DNA of 64,000 nt from Streptomyces sp. Isolate_45 (GTDB taxonomy: Bacteria > Actinomycetota > Actinomycetes > Streptomycetales > Streptomycetaceae), in NCBI RefSeq assembly GCF_024721315.2, contig NZ_JANFAK020000019.1:1-64000 (forward strand), in the 5' to 3' direction. The notes under the pieces were generated by a model that made no database searches, was not told the origin of the DNA, and saw only the letters and a program-made list of their open reading frames with translations. Positions 46,067-54,430 of the stretch are shown in pieces (the stretch's first letter is position 1; every line of letters begins with the position of its first letter). A program made the position numbers and the translations under genes.

Positions 46067-46591
46067 CTAGGGGCGGTGGGGCAGGGGGAGCGCGGCGAGC
46101 GCGGCCAGCGCCCGGGCGGTGATCTCTTCGGGGGACCCGGACACGTCGACGACGACGCCGAGTTCGTCCGCCCGGAGCGGTTCCAGCGTGGTGAACTGCG
46201 AATCGAGCAGGGCGGTGGGCATGAAGTGGCCCTTGCGCGCGGCCATGCGCCGCTCGATCAAAGGACGGTCCCCGGTCAGGTGGACGAACACCGCCCCGGG
46301 CGCGGCGGCCCGCAGTCGGTCGCGGTAGGCGCGCTTGAGCGCGGACGCCGCGACCACCCCGCCGCGGGTCGCGGCCCGGTCGCGGATCCACTCCCCGATG
46401 GCGTCCAGCCACGGCCACCGGTCGGCGTCGTCCAGTGGGGTGCCGGCGGACATCTTGGCGACGTTGGCCGCCGGGTGGAAGGCGTCGCCCTCGGCGTACG
46501 GAAGTTCGAGCGCGGTGGCGAGCAGCCGCCCCACGGTCGTCTTGCCCGTACCGGCGACGCCCATCACCACAATGACGCGCTGGGAGCTCAC
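46067..46591 (-). CDS. gntK: Gluconokinase
   Basis: A 174-residue P-loop kinase that makes 6-phosphogluconate. Walker A is GVAGTGKTT (11-19). The gluconate-binding segment is YAEGDAFHPAANVAKMSAG. VAASALKRAYRD and VHLTGD...RKGHFMPTALLDSQF are family hallmarks. GTG 46591 has AGCGAGG 6 nt upstream and gives the family length; in-frame ATGs at 46618 and 46636 would add a tail of 9-15 residues. First gene of gntK-gntP, divergent from a GntR regulator. Confidence 0.93.
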   Translation of the reverse strand: MSSQRVIVVMGVAGTGKTTVGRLLATALELPYAEGDAFHPAANVAKMSAGTPLDDADRWPWLDAIGEWIRDRAATRGGVVAASALKRAYRDRLRAAAPGAVFVHLTGDRPLIERRMAARKGHFMPTALLDSQFTTLEPLRADELGVVVDVSGSPEEITARALAALAALPLPHRP

Positions 46592-46646
46592 GTCGTACCT
46601 CGCTGTCCTCGTCGACATCGGTTCGTGTGGCACCACTGAAGCCTAT

Positions 46647-46659
46647 TAAGTAGTACTTA
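46647..46659. promoter_or_regulatory. Putative GntR/FadR-type operator
   Basis: TAAGTAGTACTTA is a perfect 13-bp dyad containing GT-N3-AC, the core of FadR-subfamily GntR sites. It lies in the divergent gntK/regulator promoter region, which is locally AT-rich. Confidence 0.6.
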
Positions 46660-46723
46660 TTCAAGGGTCGGGCGGCATACATCACATCATTCGTTCGCCC
46701 GGCCGTCACCGTACGCTTACGCC

Positions 46724-47434
46724 ATGACCACCGACGGCAGCCCGGCGCAAGGCCTCCACTCCCTGGTGCTGGACACCCTCGGCCTCGCCATCACGGCAGG
46801 TGAGCACCCCTCGGGCAGCGTCCTGCGCACCGACGAGATCGCCGAGCGCTTCGACGCCTCCCGCACGGTCGTCCGCGAGGTCGTCCGGGTCCTGGAATCC
46901 ATGCAACTCGTCGAATCCCGCCGCCGGGTCGGCGTCACCGTCCGGCCCGCCGACGAATGGAACGTCTACGACCCCCGCGTCATCCGCTGGCGCCTCGCCG
47001 GCACCGACCGGCCCCGCCAGCTCCGCTCCCTGACCGTGCTGCGCTCCGCCGTCGAACCGGTCGCCGCCGGACTCGCCGCCGACCGGGCCACCCCGGAACA
47101 GTGCGCACGGCTCACCGAGGCCGCCCTCGGCATGGTCCGCACCTCCCGCGGCCACCAGCTGGAGGGCTACCTCCACCACGACATCGCCTTCCACCGCATC
47201 GTGCTGAACGCCTCCGGCAACGAGATGTTCGCCCGGCTGGGCGACGTCGTCGCCGAGGTACTCACCGGCCGCACACAGCACTCCGTGATGTTCCACGACC
47301 CCGACCCCGCCGCCGTCACCCTGCACGTCCGCGTCGCCGAGGCCGTCCGCGAGGGGGACGCCGTCGCCGCCGAGACCCTGACCCGGCGGATCGCCCTCGG
47401 AGCCCTCGACGAGCTCGACGTCCTCGCACCCTGA
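46724..47434 (+). CDS. GntR (FadR subfamily) gluconate regulator
   Basis: A 236-residue regulator with an N-terminal winged helix (DEIAERFDASRTVVREVVRVLE, about 30-55) and an all-helical FCD effector domain (about 90-225; the His/Asp metal-site pattern includes HHDIAFHRIVL). It is divergent from gntK-gntP and probably represses them until gluconate or its phosphate binds. TACGCT 6 nt before the ATG suggests a leaderless mRNA. A 13-bp dyad lies about 65 bp upstream. Confidence 0.9.
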   Translation: MTTDGSPAQGLHSLVLDTLGLAITAGEHPSGSVLRTDEIAERFDASRTVVREVVRVLESMQLVESRRRVGVTVRPADEWNVYDPRVIRWRLAGTDRPRQLRSLTVLRSAVEPVAAGLAADRATPEQCARLTEAALGMVRTSRGHQLEGYLHHDIAFHRIVLNASGNEMFARLGDVVAEVLTGRTQHSVMFHDPDPAAVTLHVRVAEAVREGDAVAAETLTRRIALGALDELDVLAP

Positions 47435-47576
47435 CACCGACGGCCGACGGCCGACGGCCGACGGAAGGCGCCGACGCCCATCGCGCGCCCACGGGCGCCC
47501 GATTCACGGCACCGTCCGGGACATCGCGTGCCCGAGGACGGTACGAGGAACCCGCGCCGTACGACAGACTGGGCGC

Positions 47577-49646
47577 GTGCTGGGACATGATGCCGAGGAC
47601 GCCGACGGCGGACCCGCCTCCTTCGTCGGGCGGAACGATGAACTGGACGCGCTGCGAACGGCCTTGGCCGAATGCCGACTGATCACCCTGACGGGGCCGG
47701 GCGGGGTCGGCAAGACCCGGCTGGCCCGGCGGGCCCTGCGACGCACCTCCACCGCACGGGCCCCCTTCGCCGACGGGATCCACTGGGCCGAGCTGTCCCC
47801 GCTGCCCGACGACCGGCTCCTCCTCGACACCGTCGCCGACGCGCTCGACCTCGCCGACCACACCTCCCGCACGCTCGCCGAAGCCGTGCGCACCTGGATC
47901 GGCGAGCGCCGGCTGCTCCTCGTGCTGGACTGCTGCGAGCACTTGACCGCCGCGGTCCGGGAGCTCGTACGGGACCTGCTGGAAGCGGCCCCGCACCTCG
48001 TCGTGCTCGTGACCGGCCGGGAGCCCCTCGGGCTCGCCGACGAACACGTCCTGCTGATCGGCCCCCTGCCCCACACCGACGGCGCGGACGAGGCCCTCGT
48101 CCTGTTCACCGCCCGCGCCGACGCCGCCCTTCCCGGCCAGGCGCCGCCGTGGACACCGGAGCGGCTCGCGGCCGCCCGCGCCATCTGCGCCCGCCTCGAA
48201 GGGATCCCCCTCGCGCTGGAACTGGCCGCCGCCCAGTTGACGGACCACACCGTCGAGGAACTCGCCCTACGCCTCGCCCGCCGCATCGGCCTGCTCCCCG
48301 CCGCCGGCGGGCAGGACGTACTGCCGCCGCGCCACCGCGCCCTGCGCACGGCCATCGGCTGGAGCCACGAGTGGTGCACCCCGCGCGAACGCCTGCTGTG
48401 GCTGCGGCTGTCCGTCTTCGGAGGCGGCTTCGACGCGTCCGCCGCGACGGCCGTCTGCTCCGCGCCCCCACTGCGGCCCGGCGACGTACCGCCGCTGCTG
48501 GCGGCGCTGACCGCCAAGTCCGTCGTACGCCGCACACCGGACGGCGGCCACCGGATGCTCGACACCATCCGCGAGTACGGGGCCATGTGGCTCGACGGCG
48601 TCGGCGAACACGACGCCCTGCGCGCCCGGCACGCCGCGTACTTCCTCGACCTGGTGCGCACGGCCGAACGGCAATGGCTGGGCCCGGGGCAGCGGGACGC
48701 GTACCGCAGGATCGCCACCGGACACCAGGACCTCTGCGCCGCCCTGGACCACTACCTGGCCACCGAACCGGCCGTCGCAGTGGAACTGGCGGGCCGCGTC
48801 GGCTTCTTCTGGGCCTGCTGCGGCCACCTGCACGCCGCCCGGAGCTACCTGGAACGGTCCCTGGGCGCCGCCCGCCCCGAGGACGTCGACCTCGCCTGCC
48901 GGATCCGAGCCCTGTGGGCCCTCGGCGTCACCCTGCTGCTCCAGGGGGAGCAGGAGGAGGCCCACCGGCTGGCGGTGACCTGCGAGGCCCTCGCCGTCGG
49001 TGACGGGGCCGGCCCGCCCGCCGCCCTCGACGCCGCCTACCTGCTGGGCCTGAGTCACCTGCTGGCCGGCCGGCCGCTGGCCGCGCGGATCGTCGCGGAC
49101 AACGCCCTGGAGGCCCACCCCGGCACTGCGTTCGACTCGCCGCCACGGCTGCGCTGCCACCTCGTCCGGGTGTTCGCCCTCACCGGGATGGGTCTCTTCG
49201 GCGACGCGCGGGACCACGCGGAGCGGCTACGGGCCGGCTGCGTCGCACGCGAGGAGCACTGGACCCGGGCCTACGCCGACTACCAACTCGCCCTGATCTC
49301 ACTCTTCGAGGGCCGGCCCGTCGACTCCGCCGCTCACGCCCGCGCCATGCTGGACGGCAAGCGGGAACTGGGCGACAGCTTCGGCACGGCACTCGGACTC
49401 GACCTGCTGGCCGCCGCCCGGGCCGCCGCCGGCGACGAAGCGGGCGCCGCGCACGCCTACGGCGCCGGCCACGCCTACTGGCAGGCGGTCGGCCACCCCC
49501 AACGGGGCACCCCGGAACTCGGTCCGGTGCGCGCGGAGTTCGAACGCACCGCCCGGAGCGCCCTCGGTGACCAGGCCTACGAGGCGGCCTTCCAGGAAGG
49601 CGTCCGCCACGGGCACGCCCAACGCGCCCGCTCCCACGTCACGTAG
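47577..49646 (+). CDS. STAND-type ATPase (AfsR/LuxR-like) without an HTH domain
   Basis: A 689-residue protein. It has the NB-ARC/STAND ATPase (Walker A GPGGVGKT at 40-47, Walker B LLLVLDCCEH at about 115-125), winged-helix region (RHRALRTAIGWSHEWCTPRE) and C-terminal TPR-like helical repeats (about 380-680). This matches the middle and C-terminal part of AfsR/LAL-type regulators. However, no SARP or LuxR DNA-binding domain is at either end, so it acts as a stand-alone switch. It begins with GTG 47577, without a clear Shine-Dalgarno site. Its 3' end overlaps the convergent gene by 8 bp. Confidence 0.85.
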   Translation: MLGHDAEDADGGPASFVGRNDELDALRTALAECRLITLTGPGGVGKTRLARRALRRTSTARAPFADGIHWAELSPLPDDRLLLDTVADALDLADHTSRTLAEAVRTWIGERRLLLVLDCCEHLTAAVRELVRDLLEAAPHLVVLVTGREPLGLADEHVLLIGPLPHTDGADEALVLFTARADAALPGQAPPWTPERLAAARAICARLEGIPLALELAAAQLTDHTVEELALRLARRIGLLPAAGGQDVLPPRHRALRTAIGWSHEWCTPRERLLWLRLSVFGGGFDASAATAVCSAPPLRPGDVPPLLAALTAKSVVRRTPDGGHRMLDTIREYGAMWLDGVGEHDALRARHAAYFLDLVRTAERQWLGPGQRDAYRRIATGHQDLCAALDHYLATEPAVAVELAGRVGFFWACCGHLHAARSYLERSLGAARPEDVDLACRIRALWALGVTLLLQGEQEEAHRLAVTCEALAVGDGAGPPAALDAAYLLGLSHLLAGRPLAARIVADNALEAHPGTAFDSPPRLRCHLVRVFALTGMGLFGDARDHAERLRAGCVAREEHWTRAYADYQLALISLFEGRPVDSAAHARAMLDGKRELGDSFGTALGLDLLAAARAAAGDEAGAAHAYGAGHAYWQAVGHPQRGTPELGPVRAEFERTARSALGDQAYEAAFQEGVRHGHAQRARSHVT

Positions 49647-50322
49647 GCCGTCCCTTCGGACCCCGAGCGGCGGTGGCGCTCGGCCGCCGGGAGGCGATGA
49701 CGTCGGCGAGCGCGGTCAGGTCCGGCTCGGGAAGCCGGCGTTCGGCGTGGAGCATGCACAGGGCCGTGGTCAGACGCTCCTCGTCCTCGGGCCCGTGGAG
49801 GTTCGCGAGGTACGGGGGCAGCAGCAGGGCGAGCGAGGCGAGATCGGCGCGGGCGCACAGCCGATCCAGCAGCGGTCGCAGCGGATCGGGGGCGGCGGCC
49901 GGCCGGGGATCCGTCGCGCGCAGCCCGTCGGCGACGCGCAGGCGCAGCCAGTCGGCGTAGGGGCCCGGAGGCAGGTCGGCGAGACGGGCGGCGCCCGCTT
50001 CGAAGTGGGCGCGGGCTTCGCCCCGTTCCCCGCGTTCGAGGAGGGCGCGGCCCAGCGCGCCGTGCAGCGACGGGTAGAAGGGGCGGACACGCTCGTCGCC
50101 CACCCGGTCGGCGAGCTCCAGGCAGGTGCGGTTCCAGCGCAGGGTGTCCTCGGGGGTCGGCTGGTGCCGGGCCAGGTAGTGGGCCGCGACGCAGGCCTCG
50201 TAGTCGTCGGAGGCCGCGTCCCAGGCCCGACGGAAGAGGGCGTGCGCCGCTTCGCCCCGGCCGGCGGCCTCGGCGGCAATGCCCTCGGTGCACAGGCGTA
50301 CGACGGTGTTGCGGGGGTCCAT
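49639..50322 (-). CDS. Tetratricopeptide-like hypothetical protein
   Basis: A 227-residue soluble protein of helical repeats (AAHALFRRAWDAASDDYEAC, YPSLHGALGRALLERGERGE, AARAHFEAGAARLADLPPGP-like units). It probably binds a partner protein. GGAG lies 5 nt before ATG 50322. It is convergent and overlapping with the STAND ATPase. It follows the MerR-clamp gene on the same strand after a 146-nt repeat-rich gap. Confidence 0.65.
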   Translation of the reverse strand: MDPRNTVVRLCTEGIAAEAAGRGEAAHALFRRAWDAASDDYEACVAAHYLARHQPTPEDTLRWNRTCLELADRVGDERVRPFYPSLHGALGRALLERGERGEARAHFEAGAARLADLPPGPYADWLRLRVADGLRATDPRPAAAPDPLRPLLDRLCARADLASLALLLPPYLANLHGPEDEERLTTALCMLHAERRLPEPDLTALADVIASRRPSATAARGPKGRPT

Positions 50323-50468
50323 GGGATCTCCTTCGGGTGCGGCGACGGGGCTCGGGCGGTCCCGGCGACGGGCGGCGGCGGGGGCAGGCGTCGGGCGGGG
50401 GCGGCTACCGGGCGGGGTCGGGCGTCCGGCCGGGGCAGGCGCCGGGCGGGGGTGGGCGTCCGGCCGGG
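50323..50468. repeat. GC-rich degenerate tandem repeats
   Basis: Units related to GGGCAGGCGTCGGGCGGGGG recur four to five times with a period of about 35-40 bp. No gene or regulatory palindrome is seen. Confidence 0.5.
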
Positions 50469-51527
50469 TCAGGCGTCGGGGAGGGCGACGGGCATCACCA
50501 GGGTGGTGAAACTGCCCTGGTCGGCGGAGCGCACCAGCACGGGCAGGGCCGGACCCGACACCTCCAGCAGCACGTCCGGCCCGACCCCGGATTCCAGCGC
50601 GGCCCCAAGTACCTCGGGGTCGAAGGCGAGCCGTACCGGCTCGGACTCCTCGCGTACGGCGGGCAGCGCGGCCCGCCCCACCCACAGCCGGTCCCGCCCC
50701 AGCTCGACGGGGACCGCCACCCCGTCGGGGCGGCTCTCCAGGGCGGCGAGCAGCGCCGCCCGGTCCACGACCACCCGGTGGGCGGGCGCCTCCAGCGCCG
50801 CGAGCACCTCCCGGTAGGCGGGGTAGGCCCCGCCCTCGACGGCCACCTCGCCGGCGCCGCCCGGATGCCGCACGAGCAGCGGGCTCCCGGCGGGCCCCGC
50901 CGACAGGACCACCTCGCCGGCGCGGGCGGCCCACGCCCCGAGCTCCACCAGGTTCCGCGCCCCGATCAGCACCTGCCCCGGCGGGCCGCTCACGCCGGTG
51001 GGCCGCAGCGTGCGCACCGAGAGCCGGTAGCGGTCGGTGGCCACGAAGCGGACCTCGTCCTCGTCGAACTCCACCAGCACGCAGCCGAGCACCGGGAACG
51101 CGGGATCCCGTCCGGCGGCCGGGGCCACCTGTCGAGCGGCACTGGCCAGTTCGGCCCCGCCCAGGGTGAACCCGGTCCGGCCGGAACCGCCGGGGAGGCC
51201 GTCCAGGACGGCGCGGATCGCCGCGTCGGCGGCCCGCCCGTGCTCCCGTACAGCCGTCCGGTGCCGCTCCAGCACCTCCCGGGCCCCGTCGGCCGGCCCG
51301 TCGAGCACCGTCACCACGTCCGGCAGCGCCAGTCCGGCCGCGCGCAGGGACCTCAGGAGCACGGCCCGGTCCTGCTGCGCGGCGGAGTAGGAGCGGTATC
51401 CGGTGACCGCGTCGACCCGGTTCGGGGGCAGGACGCCGCAGTCGTCGTAGAAGCGCAGGGCGCTCGGCGCGAGCCCGACCCGCCGGGCGAACGCGCTGAT
51501 GCTCATCAGTTCAGGGGTGCCGTCCAT
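50469..51527 (-). CDS. MerR-type regulator fused to DNA polymerase III beta-clamp domains
   Basis: A 352-residue chain. Residues 8-75 are a MerR helix-turn-helix (SISAFARRVGLAPSALRFYD, then GYRSYSAAQQDRAVLLRSLR), followed by a dimerisation helix (to about 110). From about 117 the sequence is a DnaN-like second clamp domain (FPVLGCVLVEFDEDEVRFVA, then TDRYRLSVRTL). From about 240 it is a third clamp domain ending FTTLVMPVALPDA, like YLLMPMR at the clamp C-terminus. Domain I of the clamp is absent and replaced by MerR. A MerR-type promoter with a 19-bp spacer lies just upstream, so it autoregulates, probably on a leaderless mRNA. What the clamp part senses is unknown. Confidence 0.88.
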   Translation of the reverse strand: MDGTPELMSISAFARRVGLAPSALRFYDDCGVLPPNRVDAVTGYRSYSAAQQDRAVLLRSLRAAGLALPDVVTVLDGPADGAREVLERHRTAVREHGRAADAAIRAVLDGLPGGSGRTGFTLGGAELASAARQVAPAAGRDPAFPVLGCVLVEFDEDEVRFVATDRYRLSVRTLRPTGVSGPPGQVLIGARNLVELGAWAARAGEVVLSAGPAGSPLLVRHPGGAGEVAVEGGAYPAYREVLAALEAPAHRVVVDRAALLAALESRPDGVAVPVELGRDRLWVGRAALPAVREESEPVRLAFDPEVLGAALESGVGPDVLLEVSGPALPVLVRSADQGSFTTLVMPVALPDA

Positions 51528-51534
51528 GACGTCG

Positions 51535-51565
51535 ATTGTCGACTTTCATCCCACTTGAAGGTCAA
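51535..51565 (-). promoter_or_regulatory. MerR-type promoter with 19-bp spacer
   Basis: On the minus strand TTGACC (-35, 51560-51565) and GACAAT (-10, 51535-51540) are separated by 19 bp. The overlong spacer carries the dyad ACCTTCA-N7-TGAAAGT. The expected start site coincides with ATG 51527. Confidence 0.65.
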
Positions 51566-51790
51566 ACGACGCCCGGCGGGGTGGTGGCCGGTCAGGCCGC
51601 CGGGCATCCACGCCCCGGCCGGATCCACCGTCCGCTCCCGTGCCGGGGCACCCCGTATCCGGGATTCGCCCGGAATGCGACCGGCCGCGCCCACCGCACG
51701 CCCCGTCCGCGACCGGCCCGCCCCCCACCATGGAAGGAGAGGGCCGGAACCGGCTTGTAGGCGTGCGCGCGGCGGTGCGATCCTTCCGCC

Positions 51791-53113
51791 ATGTCGCACA
51801 CACAACTGCCGGACTACGGGGCGGTCCTCGCGGAGGTGAGGGAAGTGCGGCGCGCCGGCATCGTCCGATTGCGTGAGCTCGGCATACCCGTGCTCACGGA
51901 CCTGTCGGCCGGGCCGGGGGAGGGGAGCCCCGGAGGGCCGCACTTCCCCGCTGTCGAACGGCTCCTGCGCACCGCCGTCGCCTCGATGGGCGGGGGCACG
52001 CTCCAGGAGGCCGCCGAATACAGCCTCGGCCTGGCCCGCGGCACCAGGGACTGGCCGCCGGCCGACCGGCGCAGGCGTGCCGCCCAGGTCTACGGGGTCA
52101 GCGTCGAACGCTTCCGCAAGCACCACGAGCTGATGGTCCTCGGGCAGGTCGCCGAGCAGGTCGTCCGGCACGCGGGCGGAGCCCGACCGTCCGCGGAACC
52201 GACCACGGAGGAAAGGGGCCGGCAGCGGCCGGACATCGCCTCCGCGACCGGGAGCGCGGGCCGTCAACTACCCGCCGGACACCACCGGATACCCGTCCGC
52301 ATCGGCGGCCGGGATCACCGGATCACCCTCCACGTGCACGCCGTGGACCTGCTGCGCGACATCGACGTGGTGGTGTCCCCGTCGAACACCCACTTCGCGC
52401 TCCCCGAGCCCTACAAGTCCTCCGTGGCGGCCTCGCTGCGCCGCACCGCGGCCCTGCGCGACCCCGCCGGACGGATCGTCGCGGAGCCCGTGCGCGACGA
52501 ACTCCGGGCCTGGACGGACCGGTACGCGCCGCAGGGCCTGCCGGTGGCGCCCGGCACGGTGGCCGTGACCGGTGCGGGGGCCCTCGAACGCCAGGGCGTC
52601 CGGTACATCCACCACGCCGCGGTGGCCGTCCCGCGGCCCGGCACCAACGACTACGACGTCCAGCCCGTGGACGTGACGCGCGCGGTCACCCGAGTCTTCG
52701 CCCTGCTCGGCGAGGCCCGCGCCGGCAACGAGGATCGTGCGCGGACCGGGCATGGCGAACGGGTCGAGACCCGTGCGGAGGCCGAAGCCCGTGCGGAGGT
52801 CGAGGTCCGGGTCTCCGGCGGGGTCGCAGCCGGGGCCCGGTCCGCCCTCGGCGCCGGAACCGTTGCCACCCCCGCGCCCCCCACCTCCGTCTGTCTGCCG
52901 CTGCTCGGCGCCGGCCGGGGCGGCCTCGGGCCGGCCGAGAGCCTGGCCGCCGTGTGGGCCGCGGTCGAGGCGGAGCTGGCCCGGGGGGCCGGCTGGGACA
53001 TCCATCTCGTGGTCCGCAGCCACGAACGGGCGCAACTGGTAAGGGAGTTACTCGGCCCGCCCGCCGCCGACACGGCAGCGGGCGGCCCCACGAGAGGAGC
53101 GCGACCGCAATGA
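51791..53113 (+). CDS. Macro-domain protein with actinobacterial conflict-type N-terminal domain
   Basis: A 440-residue protein. Residues ~20-125 are a helical domain ending YGVSVERFRKHHELMVLGQV, an N-terminal module often seen before effector domains in actinomycetes. Residues ~155-430 look like an ADP-ribose-binding macro domain: IDVVVSPSNTHFALPEP, VAPGTVAVTGAG, VRYIHHAAVAV, and SVCLPLLGAGRGGLGPAESL. The last strand is separated from the rest by a charged low-complexity stretch (about 310-350, RAEAEARAEVEVR). It starts a run overlapping the antitoxin-like gene (ATGA). No Shine-Dalgarno is visible before ATG 51791. Confidence 0.75.
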   Translation: MSHTQLPDYGAVLAEVREVRRAGIVRLRELGIPVLTDLSAGPGEGSPGGPHFPAVERLLRTAVASMGGGTLQEAAEYSLGLARGTRDWPPADRRRRAAQVYGVSVERFRKHHELMVLGQVAEQVVRHAGGARPSAEPTTEERGRQRPDIASATGSAGRQLPAGHHRIPVRIGGRDHRITLHVHAVDLLRDIDVVVSPSNTHFALPEPYKSSVAASLRRTAALRDPAGRIVAEPVRDELRAWTDRYAPQGLPVAPGTVAVTGAGALERQGVRYIHHAAVAVPRPGTNDYDVQPVDVTRAVTRVFALLGEARAGNEDRARTGHGERVETRAEAEARAEVEVRVSGGVAAGARSALGAGTVATPAPPTSVCLPLLGAGRGGLGPAESLAAVWAAVEAELARGAGWDIHLVVRSHERAQLVRELLGPPAADTAAGGPTRGARPQ

Positions 53114-53757
53114 CCGACGCCTACACCCGCCTGGCCGCCGCGGCCTCCGAATGGGACGAACTCGGACCCCGGTTGACCCCGGACGACCTGCACCGGCTCA
53201 CGCTCCGGCTCCGCGCCTGGCGCACCTCGACCGGAGCCGCCGCCCGGGACGCCGCCCTCGGCGCGGCCCGGCTGCTGGGCGAGCTGCTGCCCGACCGGTT
53301 CCCCGGCGGGAACCGGCTCGTCACCACCCCGGACGCTCCGGCCGGGGAACACCTCGGTTTCCGCGCCGAGGACCTGGCCGTGCTGCTCCTCGACGGCCAC
53401 CGGATGGTCGGCCCCGTGCTCGGGGAGGTACGGGACCGGTTGCTGGCCGCGCCCTCCCTCGGAGACGAGGAGGTCCTCCGGACCGGCTGCGACCCGTACG
53501 CCCCGGCACTGATCCGGCTGCGCGCGACGGGCGGCCCCACCCGTCTGCCCTCCTTCCAGTTCACCCCGGACGGCCGCCTCAGGAACACGGTCCGCGAAGT
53601 CAACCTGCTGCTCGACGCCGACGGCGACCCCTGGGGCGCCGCCGACTGGTGGCTCTCGCCGAACGCCTGGCTGGACGCGGAGCCCGCGCTCCTGCTCGGC
53701 ACCGCCGACGAACCGCGCCTGCCCGAAACCGCCCGGCTCCTCACGGAAGGGGAGTAG
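53110..53757 (+). CDS. Xre/MbcA/ParS-like antitoxin of the RES toxin
   Basis: A 215-residue protein. Its C-terminal part (LPSFQFTPDGRLRNTVREVN, WWLSPNAWLDAEPALLLG) has the pattern of the MbcA/ParS toxin-binding domain that partners RES toxins. The N-terminal part is helical. The usual Xre helix-turn-helix is not obvious, so repression of its own promoter is uncertain. It overlaps the macro-domain gene (ATGA) and is followed by the RES gene 5 nt later. Confidence 0.72.
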   Translation: MTDAYTRLAAAASEWDELGPRLTPDDLHRLTLRLRAWRTSTGAAARDAALGAARLLGELLPDRFPGGNRLVTTPDAPAGEHLGFRAEDLAVLLLDGHRMVGPVLGEVRDRLLAAPSLGDEEVLRTGCDPYAPALIRLRATGGPTRLPSFQFTPDGRLRNTVREVNLLLDADGDPWGAADWWLSPNAWLDAEPALLLGTADEPRLPETARLLTEGE

Positions 53758-53762
53758 AGGAC

Positions 53763-54416
53763 GTGCCGCACTACCGTCCGCCCGCCGAACCGCGGGCCAC
53801 CCCCGCCAAGGCAACCCTTCCCGCGGGCACCCCGCTCTACCGGGTGCACTCGGCGCGCCGCGACGGCGGCACCTTCAACCCCGTGCCCTCCCACTGCCTC
53901 TACGGCGGAGGCCGTTTCGACTCCACCTCCTGCGACCCGTACGGCTACCTCTACGCCGGCCTCACCCCGTCCGCCGCCATCGGCGAGAGCGTCCTGCACT
54001 CCCTGCCCTTCGACCCCTCGGGCGCGGCCCGGCTCGTGCCCCGGGTGGCCGTCACCGGACGCCGCCTCTCCGCGCTGCGACTGACGACCTCCGTGGACGT
54101 GGTCGCGCTGGTCACCGGGCAGGACCTGGCCGCCGTCCACCAGGACAGCTGGCTGGTCCAGACGGAGGCCCGCGACTACCCGTACACCAGGGACTGGGCG
54201 CACTGGATCCGCCGCCACACCGACCCGTGGGCGCAGGGCTTCCTGTGGTCCTCAAAACGAGACCCCGGCGAACGGGCACTCGTCCTGTTCGCGGACCGCT
54301 GCCCGCCCGGGCTGCTCGCCCCCACCGGGGAGGACCCGATCGACTTCGCCACCCCCGAGGGCCGGCACTGGCTCGACCGGATCCTGCAGCCGTACCACGC
54401 GCGCCTCGCGCCCTGA
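53763..54416 (+). CDS. RES-family NAD+ phosphorylase toxin
   Basis: A 217-residue RES-domain toxin, a family known to degrade NAD+ by phosphorolysis. The conserved residues are visible: R27 in PLYRVHS, Y64 in GYLYAG and E75 in AAIGESVLH. The C-terminal LQPYHARLAP-type tail is also present. GTG 53763 has AGGGGAG 8 nt upstream and is 5 nt after the antitoxin stop. RES with an MbcA/ParS-like protein is an established type II toxin-antitoxin arrangement. The macro-domain gene in front, which could bind ADP-ribose, is unusual. Confidence 0.85.
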   Translation: MPHYRPPAEPRATPAKATLPAGTPLYRVHSARRDGGTFNPVPSHCLYGGGRFDSTSCDPYGYLYAGLTPSAAIGESVLHSLPFDPSGAARLVPRVAVTGRRLSALRLTTSVDVVALVTGQDLAAVHQDSWLVQTEARDYPYTRDWAHWIRRHTDPWAQGFLWSSKRDPGERALVLFADRCPPGLLAPTGEDPIDFATPEGRHWLDRILQPYHARLAP

Positions 54417-54430
54417 CTCCTGGAGCCGTC

